From Vibrio ruber DSM 16370 (GTDB lineage Bacteria; Pseudomonadota; Gammaproteobacteria; Enterobacterales; Vibrionaceae): a stretch of DNA of 64,000 bases. Positions within the stretch are counted from its first letter, which is position 1. Each line of letters starts with the position of its first letter. The translations under genes were made by a program, and so were the position numbers. The notes under the pieces were generated by a model, which saw only the letters and a program-made list of their open reading frames with translations, had not been told where the DNA came from and searched no databases. This document shows positions 47,423 through 57,762 of this stretch, one piece after another. The stretch lies in NCBI RefSeq assembly GCF_900163965.1, contig NZ_FULE01000009.1:1-64000 (forward strand), read 5' to 3'.

Positions 47423-48955
47423 TTATCCCTGAGGACGCATCGCCGGGAATAGAATTACATCCCGAATCGTATGTGTGTTTGTAAACAACATCGCCAAACG
47501 ATCGATGCCGATCCCTTGTCCGGCCGTCGGTGGTAAACCATGCTCCAGTGCAGTGATATAATCAGCATCATAGAACATCGCTTCATCATCACCGGCGTCT
47601 TTAGCATCGACTTGAGCTTTAAAGCGTGCATCCTGATCTTCGGCATCATTCAACTCAGAGAAACCATTGGCGACTTCCCGGCCACCGATAAAGAACTCAA
47701 AGCGATCCGTAATAAACGGGTTGTCATCACTACGACGAGCTAACGGAGAAATGTCAGCCGGATAACCGGTAATGAAAGTCGGTTGAATCAGTTTTGGCTC
47801 AGCCGTTTCACCAAAGATTTCCTCTAACAGCTGACCACATGTCCAGAATGGTTCAACTTCGATATGCAACGATTTAGCAATCGCGACCATCAGCTCACGA
47901 TCCTGAATCTTGTCATTATCAAGCCCCTGAATCTCAGCATGATCAGGGTTATAGTGTTTCACCGCCTCTAACATACTCATCCGGGCATAACGGCCACCGA
48001 ACTCAACGGTTTCGTCCCCGTAAGGCATTGAAGTCGCACCCAGAACCGACTGAGCTACCGAACTCAACATCTCTTCAGTCAAGTCCATTAAATCATTATA
48101 GTCCGCATAAGCCTGATAGAACTCCATCATGGTGAATTCAGGATTATGTCGCGGTGACAGCCCTTCATTTCTGAAGTTACGGTTGATTTCAAACACACGG
48201 TCAAACCCCCCCACAACCAAACGCTTCAGATAAAGCTCCGGAGCAATCCGCAGATACATTTCCATATCTAACGCATTATGATGAGTAATAAACGGGCGAG
48301 CTGTAGCACCACCAGGGATGCTCTGCATCATCGGAGTTTCAACTTCAATGTATCCTTTGCTGATCATAAAGTGACGAATGGCACTGATCAGTTTAGAACG
48401 GATGATAAATGCCTGACGCGAATCTTCATTCATAATAAGATCCACGTAGCGCTGACGATAACGCATTTCCTGATCCGTCAGCCCATGAAATTTCTCCGGT
48501 AACGGACGCAACGCTTTGGTCAGCAGTTGGTAAGATTCCATATTGACATACAGATCACCTTTACCAGATTTATGCAGCGCCCCTTTCACACCGATAATGT
48601 CACCGATATCCAGCCCCTGATATTTCGCTTTCAAGTCTTTTTGTACATCTTTACTGGCATACGCTTGAATCCGGCCGGAAGTTTCCTGAATCACCAGAAA
48701 AGGCCCACGCTTGGCCATAATTCGTCCGGCAATTGCCACAACATGATTCAATGCTTCCAATTCTTCTTTTGTCTTTTCACCGAAGGTTTGTTGCAAATCA
48801 CTGGCCAGACTATCGCGGCGAAAGTCATTAGGGTGACCGTTTGCCTTACAATCCTGACGGATATAATCTAACTTACCGCGTCGCTCCGCGATGAGTTTGT
48901 TTTCTTCTTGTCTGTTACTTTCTTGAGTCGTTTCGTTTTGAATCGCATCAGTCAT
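47423..48955 (-). CDS. lysS: Lysyl-tRNA synthetase (class II) LysS
   Basis: 510 residues, standard for class II LysRS. An OB-fold anticodon-binding domain comes first ([17 protein letters not shown]...), then the catalytic core with class II motif 2 ([23 protein letters not shown]) and motif 3 ([13 protein letters not shown]). It follows prfB with 30 bases between, the same prfB-lysS operon as E. coli. Confidence 0.98.
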   Translation of the reverse strand: MTDAIQNETTQESNRQEENKLIAERRGKLDYIRQDCKANGHPNDFRRDSLASDLQQTFGEKTKEELEALNHVVAIAGRIMAKRGPFLVIQETSGRIQAYASKDVQKDLKAKYQGLDIGDIIGVKGALHKSGKGDLYVNMESYQLLTKALRPLPEKFHGLTDQEMRYRQRYVDLIMNEDSRQAFIIRSKLISAIRHFMISKGYIEVETPMMQSIPGGATARPFITHHNALDMEMYLRIAPELYLKRLVVGGFDRVFEINRNFRNEGLSPRHNPEFTMMEFYQAYADYNDLMDLTEEMLSSVAQSVLGATSMPYGDETVEFGGRYARMSMLEAVKHYNPDHAEIQGLDNDKIQDRELMVAIAKSLHIEVEPFWTCGQLLEEIFGETAEPKLIQPTFITGYPADISPLARRSDDNPFITDRFEFFIGGREVANGFSELNDAEDQDARFKAQVDAKDAGDDEAMFYDADYITALEHGLPPTAGQGIGIDRLAMLFTNTHTIRDVILFPAMRPQG

Positions 48956-48985
48956 TTCGATGTACCTGTCATATCGGTGAAAAGC

Positions 48986-50084
48986 TTAAAGACCTGATTT
49001 CAGGCTTGCTTCAATGAATTTATCTAAATCTCCATCCAGAACCGCCTGAGTATTGCGGTTTTCGATCCCCGTTCTCAGATCTTTGATCCGCGAGTCATCA
49101 AGCACATAAGAACGAATCTGGCTGCCCCATCCGATATCAGATTTGGCATCTTCATTCGCTTGCTTCTCGGCATTCTGTTTATGAAGTTCAAGCTCAAACA
49201 GCTTCGCACGAAGTTGCTTCATCGCCTGATCTTTGTTTTTGTGCTGGGAGCGGTCAGTCTGACACTGCACCACTGTATTGGTCGGTAAATGCGTAATCCG
49301 AACCGCAGATTCAGTTGTATTGACGTGCTGCCCGCCGGCCCCGGATGCCCGGTAAACATCGATCCGCAAATCAGCAGGATTTATATCAATATCAATGTTC
49401 TCATCAACTTCCGGATAGACGAACGCTGATGCAAAAGAAGTATGACGACGACCACCGGAATCGAACGGAGACTTACGCACCAGACGGTGAACACCGGTCT
49501 CGGTTCGCAACCATCCATAAGCATATTCGCCAATGATCCGCACGGTTACCGATTTCAGCCCGGCGACTTCGCCCTCAGAGACTTCAATTACTTCGGTTTT
49601 GAAGCCTTTGGCTTCAGCCCAGCGCAGATACATCCGCAATAACATCGAAGTCCAGTCTTGTGCTTCGGTTCCGCCGGAACCAGCCTGAAGGTCAATATAA
49701 CAATCGGAAGGATCGTGCTCTCCCGAGAACATCCGGCGAAACTCGAGCTTCTCCAGATTCGCTTCCAGCTCATCCAGTTCAGGACCGATCTCATCGAACG
49801 TTTCCTGATCTTCAGCTTCAATCGCCAGTTCAAGTAAGCCTTCGACATCATCAACACCACGATCCAAAAGATCAATGGTTTCAACGATCGCCTCCAATGC
49901 GGCTCGCTCTTTTCCCAGCGCCTGAGCCCGCTCGGGTTCATTCCAGACTTCGGGTTGTTCAAGTTCTGCGTTGACTTCTTCGAGACGTTCTTTTTTTACA
50001 TCATAGTCAAAGATACCCCCTCAGGACATTTGTGCGGTCAGACACGTCCTGCAGGCGGTTTTTTATCGGGTTGATTTCAAACAT
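48986..50084 (-). CDS. prfB: Peptide chain release factor 2, with programmed +1 frameshift
   Basis: RF2 ends translation at UGA and UAA. The gene is in two frames: 25 codons from [11 protein letters not shown] to ...RGYL, an in-frame TGA at codon 26, then the +1 frame to 48986. The main part has the SPF anticodon-mimic tripeptide (RKSPFDSGG) and the catalytic GGQ (SGAGGQHVN). Any annotation that starts only at 49897 misses the N-terminus. First gene of the prfB-lysS operon. Confidence 0.96.
50007..50020 (-). promoter_or_regulatory. RF2 autoregulatory +1 frameshift site
   Basis: On the minus strand AGGGGG (internal SD), TAT, the slippery CTT and the stop TGA followed by C. This is the classical prfB signal: when RF2 is scarce, the ribosome slips from CUU to UUU and reads GAC. 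All elements match E. coli. Confidence 0.95.
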
Positions 50085-50299
50085 GATTGCTCAATCGTTT
50101 ATTAGAGTAGAATTTAACCGAAGAATTCTACTGAAAAATGTGATGAAGATACAGGAAAAATTGCTGGTTCCACATGACTTTCCAGCATGCAGAAACTGAA
50201 CCGAACGCCCATGTTATCAATAATCATGCAGCGTTCGGGGATTTGGGGAAAAGAATGACATTGATTGGTCGCAAGCAAACTCTCACTCACGACGACATA

Positions 50300-51616
50300 T
50301 CAATGGGTTGCTTCGTTCATTTCCATCGCTTGCTCCGGGCGAGACAAGCAAAACATCGCCACGAATATAATCGCGGTCGGTAATAACCAGCCCATCCCAA
50401 TATTAAACAGAGGCAAGAAACTAAAAGAGGAAACATCGACGCCAACAAACTTAAAGGCATCGATCAACGCAAACAGAAAAGACACCAGCAAAGCAATTCG
50501 ATAGGCAACTTTAGGATTCGGGAGCTTATTCCGGACAAATGTCAGCGCAACCAAAGTGATCGCCACCGGATACAATGCAAATAAAACCGGAATCGACAGT
50601 GAAATTAACTGACTCAACCCCACATTCGCAACTACGGCACAGACAACACTGTTCACAACCACCCACTGGTGGTAACTAAAACGAGTCAGTGAACTGAAGT
50701 AATCAGAACAGGCAGAAATCAGGCCAATTGCCGTTGTCAGACAAGCCAACAATACAATGACCGATAAGACAACCTGACCAAAGTAGCCAAACATTGCCTG
50801 AACATAAAGGCTGAGTATCACACCCCCGTTATCAGCCCCGATCGCAACCATTGAACTGGTCGCTCCCAGATAGAACAACGAAATATAGACAAAAGCGAGC
50901 CCGAAAGCCGCAATAAAGGCAGCAGCAATCAGATATTTGGTCGTAGCCCGGGATTCAGTAATCCCTTTGCCCCGCAGCACATCTACCATCAACATCCCGA
51001 ACATCAGTGAAGCGAAGGTATCCATGGTGTTATAACCTTCCAGAAAACCGGTAGTCAGCGGCTTTTCAAGATACGCCCCCTGAGCCGCTGCGATTGTACC
51101 TTGCGGATGAATAAACACCCCGACAGCCACAATAATCAGCCCGACAAACAATGTGGGAGTTAAAACCTTACCAATCAAATCAATCAGTTTGCCTTGAGAC
51201 CAAGAGAAAAAAGCAGCAATCACAAAAAATGCAACAGAGAAAAAAGTAAGATTCGTAAAGCTCCCTTCACTGACTAATGGTTTAAATGCCATCTCAAAAG
51301 CAACGAGCCCGGTACGGGGTGCAGCAAAAGCAGGGCCAATAATGATGAAAATCAGCACCGCCATGATCGTCGAGACTTTAACCGGTAAATCTTTAGTTAA
51401 GTGCTGCCAGCTACCACCGGCGACGGCAACAGCAATGATTGCGATCAGAGGAAGCCCGACGGCAGTCAGTAAAAAACCGCCCATTGCAGATGAAAGGTTT
51501 TCGCCGGCCATTTGGCCGGCCAGCGGAGGGAAGATAATATTGCCGGCCCCAAGAAAAAAAGCGAACAGCATAAAGCCGACCGCCATAATATCGGTTAATT
51601 TCAATGTCTGTTTCAC
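50300..51616 (-). CDS. brnQ: Branched-chain amino acid transporter BrnQ (LIVCS family)
   Basis: A 438-residue, 12-helix sodium-coupled carrier for Leu, Ile and Val. The opening MKQTLKLTDIMAVGFMLFAFFLGAGNIIFPP is the LIVCS signature. Same strand as prfB but 216 bases away, so it is not clearly in that operon; SD not strong. A 14-bp palindrome lies 40 bases before the start and may be an operator. Confidence 0.93.
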   Translation of the reverse strand: MKQTLKLTDIMAVGFMLFAFFLGAGNIIFPPLAGQMAGENLSSAMGGFLLTAVGLPLIAIIAVAVAGGSWQHLTKDLPVKVSTIMAVLIFIIIGPAFAAPRTGLVAFEMAFKPLVSEGSFTNLTFFSVAFFVIAAFFSWSQGKLIDLIGKVLTPTLFVGLIIVAVGVFIHPQGTIAAAQGAYLEKPLTTGFLEGYNTMDTFASLMFGMLMVDVLRGKGITESRATTKYLIAAAFIAAFGLAFVYISLFYLGATSSMVAIGADNGGVILSLYVQAMFGYFGQVVLSVIVLLACLTTAIGLISACSDYFSSLTRFSYHQWVVVNSVVCAVVANVGLSQLISLSIPVLFALYPVAITLVALTFVRNKLPNPKVAYRIALLVSFLFALIDAFKFVGVDVSSFSFLPLFNIGMGWLLPTAIIFVAMFCLSRPEQAMEMNEATH

Positions 51617-51655
51617 AGAGCACCTTCTTATTGTCTATGTTGTGTTTGTAACAGT

Positions 51656-51669
51656 GACAGTTAACTGTC
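51656..51669. promoter_or_regulatory. Perfect 14-bp palindrome upstream of brnQ
   Basis: GACAGTTAACTGTC. It is placed 40-53 bases before the brnQ start, where a repressor could act. I do not recognise the cognate regulator. The rest of 51617-51968 is AT-rich, non-coding, and includes the trmN6 promoter region. Confidence 0.45.
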
Positions 51670-51968
51670 TTTCGTTTTTTGCGCGATCATGTACAAACAG
51701 AATGAAATAATCAATAACACAATAAGAATTAGTCAATCGATCCATGTAAAATCACATTTACTAGAACAATAATCTAATAAAAAAGCAAAATTATGATACA
51801 AAAATTAAAAACATTTAGTACAAATAATTCACAAAAAGCAGCAACACTCAACCTCTTGAAAGATCATGTGATTGTTGCCAGTCTCCCGCTAAAATGTACA
51901 TCTCATGCTCTGAAAGCATAAAGAACTGCTTCAATGAGATGAAGTTCGTTACTGATGGAACAATATTC

Positions 51969-52691
51969 ATGAAGAAAAAATCACAGCATCCCAAGATGTT
52001 CCATTTCAAGCAATTTTCAGTATCCGCCGGGGAATGTGGTATGCCCGTCAGCACAGACGGCGTGTTATTGGGTGCTTGGATGAATGGTCACAACCTGCGA
52101 TCGATTCTCGATATCGGAACGGGCACAGGCTTACTCGCTTTATTTTGTGCTCAACGCTTCCCAAAGGCGCAGATCACTGCACTCGATATTGATCAACAAG
52201 CAATTCAGACCGCTCTCAATAACCGGGACAATTCTCCCTGGGCTTCCCGGATCGAGGTAAAGCATCAAGATATTTTAACCTTCACGCCCCACTCAGATTA
52301 TGATGCGATCATCTGTAATCCGCCTTATTTTACCTCCGGACAAGTTGCAACCGCCCCGACACGAGCCCTTGCCCGGCATGTTTCCGGTTTTTCTCACCAA
52401 CAGCTCTTACACCACTGTCAACACCTGCTCTCTCCGACAGGTCAACTCAACCTGATTCTGCCTTGTCAGGAAGGAGATGCACTGATTAACATCGCCAAGC
52501 AACAAGGATGGTTTTTAACCCGCTATTGCCTGGTTTCTCCCACTGACACCAAACCGCCGGCTCGTATCCTGTTTTCACTCAGCAAAACAAAACCACCGGC
52601 TTGTGAAGAGACCCGGCTTACTATCCGTATCCAAAACAGCTATACGCCCGCGTTTACCGAACTCACCCAAGCGTTTTACCTGAAGATGTAA
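51969..52691 (+). CDS. trmN6: tRNA1(Val) (adenine(37)-N6)-methyltransferase TrmN6 (YfiC)
   Basis: A 240-residue Rossmann-fold methyltransferase. The SAM-binding motif DIGTGTGLLALFCAQR and the N6-adenine motif NPPYF are intact. It modifies A37 of tRNA-Val. The upstream extension of the frame (25 codons) has no ribosome site; MKKKSQHPKMF (51969) has GGAAC upstream and aligns with the family. Neighbour of srmB, as in E. coli, but here both are on the same strand. Confidence 0.93.
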   Translation: MKKKSQHPKMFHFKQFSVSAGECGMPVSTDGVLLGAWMNGHNLRSILDIGTGTGLLALFCAQRFPKAQITALDIDQQAIQTALNNRDNSPWASRIEVKHQDILTFTPHSDYDAIICNPPYFTSGQVATAPTRALARHVSGFSHQQLLHHCQHLLSPTGQLNLILPCQEGDALINIAKQQGWFLTRYCLVSPTDTKPPARILFSLSKTKPPACEETRLTIRIQNSYTPAFTELTQAFYLKM

Positions 52692-52843
52692 AAAAGGATG
52701 TAAGATCGTGATGGAAGTCTCTATAATGCCGAGCTTTGGTTTTGCCGTCTCCGTTGCACAGATCACTGATAACGGATAGCTTAACAGATAGTTTGATGAA
52801 TGAGCGTTTTGATGCAGAGCGTTCGACAAGCAGAGAAATAGCC

Positions 52844-54088
52844 GTGATTAAAAATTTTTCAGACTTAGAATTAGATCCCTGTCTTCTTGAAGCCATAGAA
52901 AAAGCAGGATTTACTCGCCCGACACAAGTTCAGGCCGAGTCCATTCCCTACGCTTTAGACGGTCGGGATGTCATGGCTTGTGCCCCGACAGGGACAGGAA
53001 AAACCGCAGCGTTTGGTCTGCCCGCAATTCAGTATTTAATCGACTTCCCGCGCAAGAAACCGGGGCCGGCGCGAGTGCTGATCCTCACCCCAACCCGTGA
53101 ACTCGCGATTCAGGTCGCGGAACAGATCCAGACGCTGGCTCAGCTGACCCACCTGAAAATTGTGACGATAACCGGTGGTGTTCAATATCAGCAACATGCC
53201 GACCTGCTCAATGCGACCCAAGATATTGTGGTCGCGACTCCCGGTCGGTTAATGGAATATATTGAAGCCGAGCGTTTTGATTGTCGCGCCATCGAATGGT
53301 TGATTCTGGATGAAGCGGATCGGATGCTGGATATGGGCTTTGCACCAACCGTGAATCGTCTTTCCTCTGAATGTCGCTGGCGTAAACAAACCTTGCTGTT
53401 CTCTGCCACCCTCGAAGGGAAAGGCGTTGATGGGTTTGCGGAAGATCTGTTAAGCGACCCGGCGGAAGTCCGTGCGGATCCCCCACGCCGGGAAAGAAAG
53501 AAAATCACCCAGTGGTATCACCGGGCAGATAGCTTAGCTCATAAAAATGAGCTGCTTAAAGAGATCCTGACCACGCAGTCTCAGCGAGCCATCGTCTTCG
53601 TCAAAACCCGTGATCGACTGGCAGAGTTACGTTCAGAACTAGAGCGCAGCCAGATCCCCTGTGCCTGGATTCAAGGCGAAATGCCGCAAGAACGGCGTAA
53701 CAATGCAATTAACCGGTTTCGGGAAGGTGAGATCAACATTTTGCTGGCCACCGATGTTGCCGCCCGTGGTTTAGACATTTCAGATATCAGCCATGTGATC
53801 AACTATGATCTCCCACGAACTGCAGATGTATTCCTGCACCGAATCGGCCGTACCGCCCGAGCCGGTAAAAAAGGGATTGCAATTTCTCTGGTTGAAGCGC
53901 ATGACCAACCGATGATCGAACGAATTCAGCGTTACATGAGCGAAGAGATCAAAGAACGGTTTATTGACGGACTGCGGCCGAAACATAAAAAGCCGGTCTT
54001 CAAAAAGAAAAAGTCACCGGCCAAGAAAAAAGCAGCGACCAAAGATAAAAAAGTCGTGAAGAAGAAAACCGCCAAAAAGAAAAAGTAA
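52844..54088 (+). CDS. srmB: DEAD-box RNA helicase SrmB
   Basis: RNA helicase for early 50S assembly. The 414 residues carry the DEAD-box motifs in order: Q-motif region, APTGTGKT, PTRELA, GG, TPGR, DEAD, SAT, then IVFVKTR, TDVAARGLD and HRIGRTARAG. The tail is extremely lysine-rich (KKKKSPAKKKAATKDKK), useful for RNA binding. I start at GTG 52844 (MIKNFSDLELD) with SD AGAG, matching V. cholerae SrmB; ATGs at 52796 and 52736 in the same frame give implausible extensions. Confidence 0.93.
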   Translation: MIKNFSDLELDPCLLEAIEKAGFTRPTQVQAESIPYALDGRDVMACAPTGTGKTAAFGLPAIQYLIDFPRKKPGPARVLILTPTRELAIQVAEQIQTLAQLTHLKIVTITGGVQYQQHADLLNATQDIVVATPGRLMEYIEAERFDCRAIEWLILDEADRMLDMGFAPTVNRLSSECRWRKQTLLFSATLEGKGVDGFAEDLLSDPAEVRADPPRRERKKITQWYHRADSLAHKNELLKEILTTQSQRAIVFVKTRDRLAELRSELERSQIPCAWIQGEMPQERRNNAINRFREGEINILLATDVAARGLDISDISHVINYDLPRTADVFLHRIGRTARAGKKGIAISLVEAHDQPMIERIQRYMSEEIKERFIDGLRPKHKKPVFKKKKSPAKKKAATKDKKVVKKKTAKKKK

Positions 54089-54109
54089 CGTTGCTTTGAC
54101 GCCGTGATC

Positions 54110-54136
54110 AAAAAAGCTCCCCAAGGGAGCTTTTTT
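54110..54136. terminator. Bidirectional terminator between srmB and prfC
   Basis: AAAAAAGCTCC/GGAGCTTTTTT stem with loop CCAAG. A and T runs on both sides serve both convergent genes. Confidence 0.93.
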
Positions 54137-54154
54137 GTCTCTGCGGTAACGCGA

Positions 54155-55744
54155 TTAATGCTCGCGAGTCGCTCGGAAATCAATATCCGGGAAACGTTCT
54201 TTTGCGAGGTTAAGATTGACCATCGTCGGCGCAATATAAGCCAGATTATCCCCACCGTCTAAAGCCAGATTAGCCTGATTCTTACGCTGGAATTCATCTA
54301 ACTTTTTGACATCATCACACTCAACCCAACGGGCGGTTGCAACGTTAACACTCTCGTAAATCGCTTCAACGTTATATTCAGATTTCAGACGGGCAACCAC
54401 CACATCAAACTGTAGCACCCCGACCGCACCAACGATCAGATCGTTATTTTGCATCGGACGGAAAACCTGTACGGCACCTTCTTCAGATAGCTGTACCAGT
54501 CCTTTCAACAGTTGTTTCTGTTTCAATGGATCTTTCAGCCGAATGCGGCGGAACAGCTCGGGGGCAAAATTAGGAATCCCGGAGAATTTTATGGTTTCTC
54601 CCTGGGTAAAGGTATCACCAATCTGAATCGTACCGTGATTGTGTAACCCGATAATATCCCCGGCAAATGCCTCTTCCGCCCGCGCCCGGTCACCGGCCAT
54701 GAACGTCACCGCATCAGAAATGCTGATCTGTTTCCCGATCCGGACGTGATTGATCTTCATCCCTTGCTGGTAAGAGCCAGACACGATCCGCATAAAAGCG
54801 ATCCGGTCACGGTGTTTCGGATCCATATTGGCCTGAATTTTAAACACAAACCCGGAGAACTTTTCTTCCGTGGCATGGACTAAACGTTCAGCCGTTTCAC
54901 GCGGCATAGGTGACGGTGCCCATTCAGTCAGACCGTCCAGCATATGATCGACGCCGAAGTTCCCCAACGCAGTGCCGAAGAATACCGGTGTCAGCTCGCC
55001 CTGAAGAAAGAGTTCCTGATCAAATTCATTCGAGGCGCCGACAACCAGTTCCAGCTCTTCTCTTAGTTGCGCTGCCAGCTCACTACCTACTGCCTGATCA
55101 AGCGCCGGATTATCGAGCCCTTTGACAACCCGCAACTCCTGAATGGTATGCCCCTGACCGGTTGAATATAAAATGGTTTCATCACGCTGCAAGTGATAGA
55201 TACCTTTGAAGTTTTTACCGCAGCCAATCGGCCAGGTCACTGGCGCACAGAGAATATTCAGCTCGTTCTCAACTTCATCCAGCAATTCCATCGGATCGCG
55301 GATATCCCGGTCTAATTTATTCATGAAGGTGACAATCGGCGTATCCCGCAGACGGGTCACTTCCATCAGCTTACGGGTCCGATCCTCAACCCCTTTGGCC
55401 GCATCGATGACCATCAGACAAGAATCGACAGCAGTCAGTGTCCGGTATGTATCTTCAGAAAAGTCTTCGTGTCCGGGAGTATCAAGCAGATTGACCAGAC
55501 AATCATTGTAAGGAAACTGCATGACTGACGTGGTAATCGAGATGCCCCGCTCTTTTTCCATATCCATCCAGTCTGATTTCGCATGTTGATTCGAGCCACG
55601 TCCTTTAACAGTACCGGCTTGCTGAATCGCACGTCCGAACAACAGCACTTTTTCAGTAATGGTGGTTTTACCCGCATCCGGGTGAGAAATGATAGCAAAG
55701 GTTCTTCGTTTATTAACTTCGTCGAGAAAATTCTGGTCAGCCAT
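54155..55744 (-). CDS. prfC: Peptide chain release factor 3 PrfC
   Basis: GTPase that recycles RF1 and RF2 after peptide release. 529 residues. The GTP-binding motifs [13 protein letters not shown] (P-loop), DTPGHEDF and NKLDRD are present, followed by the EF-G-like domains II and III. Single gene with a shared terminator. Both release-factor genes of the RF2/RF3 pair are in this window. SD weak. The 265-base gap to the next gene has no obvious feature. Confidence 0.97.
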   Translation of the reverse strand: MADQNFLDEVNKRRTFAIISHPDAGKTTITEKVLLFGRAIQQAGTVKGRGSNQHAKSDWMDMEKERGISITTSVMQFPYNDCLVNLLDTPGHEDFSEDTYRTLTAVDSCLMVIDAAKGVEDRTRKLMEVTRLRDTPIVTFMNKLDRDIRDPMELLDEVENELNILCAPVTWPIGCGKNFKGIYHLQRDETILYSTGQGHTIQELRVVKGLDNPALDQAVGSELAAQLREELELVVGASNEFDQELFLQGELTPVFFGTALGNFGVDHMLDGLTEWAPSPMPRETAERLVHATEEKFSGFVFKIQANMDPKHRDRIAFMRIVSGSYQQGMKINHVRIGKQISISDAVTFMAGDRARAEEAFAGDIIGLHNHGTIQIGDTFTQGETIKFSGIPNFAPELFRRIRLKDPLKQKQLLKGLVQLSEEGAVQVFRPMQNNDLIVGAVGVLQFDVVVARLKSEYNVEAIYESVNVATARWVECDDVKKLDEFQRKNQANLALDGGDNLAYIAPTMVNLNLAKERFPDIDFRATREH

Positions 55745-56009
55745 GAATAAAATCTTTTATCTGTACACGGATTTGTACATATGTATCAAGCCGCCTTTCG
55801 GGCTCGCCGCAGCTCAAATCCGTCATGTGAATCGAAATAGGCTGCTATTCTCGCTGATCTTGACTGTTTAAACAATCACGGTTGCTTAAATCAGCCAAGA
55901 TTTACAGGTCAGCAAGCTGGTCATCACGATGTTCACCGAGATGAATCGCAGATTCACTCGCGCCACGATGATAAAAAGCCCGTACTCTCTGGCCTCACCA
56001 TCGCTTTGA

Positions 56010-56552
56010 CTAAAATCGATACATCAGTCCGATATTCGCTGAGTTGACATCCACATCACTCATCCCTAAACGTTGCAGGCCGACATTGACCGAAAAACGC
56101 TGATCTAAGCGAAATAGCCACCCCGCCCGTAAATTATAACCAATCCCGTCTTCGTCAATGGTTTTGACTGAACGTAATTCAACTTCGGTCTGGTTATAGT
56201 TCACCCCGACAGACGCATAAAGAAACTGGCGATCCGTAAGATAGAAGTTGCGGTTCAGGCTCAGGGAGACGGCACGATAATCAAGTTCCTCTTCTGACTC
56301 AGTGATCACACCGATTTCTTTGCGTGGCACACTACTCCCGGATCCCATATGTACGCCCGCTAAAACGCTCCAGTTCTGGTTCAAATCAACTCCGGCCTGA
56401 ATCGCACCGGTCCATGAAACATCAATACTATCCGATGCCGACTTATAATCAGAAGAACCAATCCCCGTCTCAATACCAACCCAAGTCGCAGCCTCGCCCG
56501 TCGATGCGAGCAATACACTGGCGGAACCTAAAATACTGATGAATTTTTTCAT
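56010..56552 (-). CDS. Small outer-membrane beta-barrel protein
   Basis: A 180-residue protein with a signal peptide (MKKFISILGSASVLLASTGEA-A) and alternating amphipathic beta-strands, ending NIGLMYRF; the final Phe with aromatic at -2 is the BAM recognition signature. Size suits an 8-stranded barrel of the OmpX/OmpW/OmpA-barrel type, but I cannot name the family. SD GAGGAAAAAG before the chosen ATG. It follows the RstA-like regulator by 219 bases on the same strand, and may be its target. Confidence 0.75.
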   Translation of the reverse strand: MKKFISILGSASVLLASTGEAATWVGIETGIGSSDYKSASDSIDVSWTGAIQAGVDLNQNWSVLAGVHMGSGSSVPRKEIGVITESEEELDYRAVSLSLNRNFYLTDRQFLYASVGVNYNQTEVELRSVKTIDEDGIGYNLRAGWLFRLDQRFSVNVGLQRLGMSDVDVNSANIGLMYRF

Positions 56553-56771
56553 TACTTTTTCCTCTGACAACAATGAAAACGGACAACATGAATCATGCTG
56601 TCATTATCATTGAACAGAGGCTGAAATTTGAGATACTTATGGTGACGCTGTGTGACAGTCTGTAGTAGTAAAAAGAAAGCTCAGGGATTGGCCGAACACG
56701 GTTTCACCGGCAAAACAAATAGCCTGTCGGGAGACAGACTCGTGACATTCCGATGCGGTTCAGGTTGTAGT

Positions 56772-57527
56772 TCAGTCGGTATAAACACACAGCTGGTAAC
56801 CGATCCCTCTGACCGTTTTAATCAACTCTTTGCCATCTTCCAGTACCAATTTTTGCCGCAAACGGGATATTCTGCGATCAATCGAACGATCCAAACCATC
56901 ATATTCAAAACCACGGATTTTTTGCAAAATCTCATCGCGACTGACCACTTGACCCACGGTGCTCGCCAGTAACACCAATAGTTCAAACTCCGCCGTCGTC
57001 GTCTCAACGGGAACCTGATTTAACACGACACTTCGATTACTGACATCAACAGTGAGCGGCCCACAAACCAATGTGTTTGAAAAAAATGATGTATTTGCAG
57101 CTGGAGCGCCGGTCCCCTCTGTTGCATTTGCATGGGAGAGTTTTCGTTCAGAGCGCCGTAATAAAGCATAAATCCGGGACAGTAACAGGTGGGGTTTTAC
57201 CTGCTTAATCACGTAATCATCAGCACCGATTTCCAATCCCTTCATCTGATCAACATCATCATCTAAAGCCGTTTGCATCAAGATATAACCGGAATAGAAA
57301 GCACGTATCGTTTTACACACTTCCATGCCGTTCATCCCCGGTAGCATCACATCCAAAATCACCAGATCCGGATGAAGTTCAGCCACTTGCCGGACAGCAT
57401 CTGTACCGTTGTTCACGGTATTCACTTCAAAACCATAGCGAGACAAAAAATCCTCGATCAGGCTCGCAAGTTCAATGTCATCTTCAACCAGAAGAATCCG
57501 TTTATTGTAATTCGCAAAGTCAGTCAT
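56772..57527 (-). CDS. OmpR-family response regulator, RstA-like
   Basis: A 251-residue regulator with a receiver domain (VEDD; phospho-Asp in LVILDVMLPGMNG; conserved Lys in DDYVIKQVKP) and a winged-helix DNA-binding domain (RGFEYDGLDRSIDRRISRLRQKL, TVRGIGYQL). The text around the phosphorylation pocket (CKTIRAFYSGYILMQTALDDD) and YDGLDRS is close to E. coli RstA. No histidine kinase is beside it, unlike rstA-rstB. The linker (about 130-150) is longer and Ala/Gly/Thr-rich. Position at the head of a polysaccharide region suggests envelope control. Confidence 0.82.
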   Translation of the reverse strand: MTDFANYNKRILLVEDDIELASLIEDFLSRYGFEVNTVNNGTDAVRQVAELHPDLVILDVMLPGMNGMEVCKTIRAFYSGYILMQTALDDDVDQMKGLEIGADDYVIKQVKPHLLLSRIYALLRRSERKLSHANATEGTGAPAANTSFFSNTLVCGPLTVDVSNRSVVLNQVPVETTTAEFELLVLLASTVGQVVSRDEILQKIRGFEYDGLDRSIDRRISRLRQKLVLEDGKELIKTVRGIGYQLCVYTD

Positions 57528-57762
57528 TTATCTCCGACTCCTCAACATAAAACGACGTTTGCCTCAGTGTAGCGAAATTCAACCCAAAATAATGTAGCAC
57601 TTTGTAGCAGAGCTGCACATTCTGTACGCAACGCACAAAAGCCGACTTCCCCCACCGATAGGAGTCACCACAATTTGGTCAACTCAACGGGAGAGAAGCC
57701 GGCCGCCCTTTCGGGCCGATGTTAAACAGCGATTATTTGAGAAGCCGTGAGCGCTCCCTCAA

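Noticed and set aside
50174-50504. Two plus-strand frames of 69 and 79 codons near the brnQ end
   Set aside because: Largely antisense to brnQ; no SD or family features.
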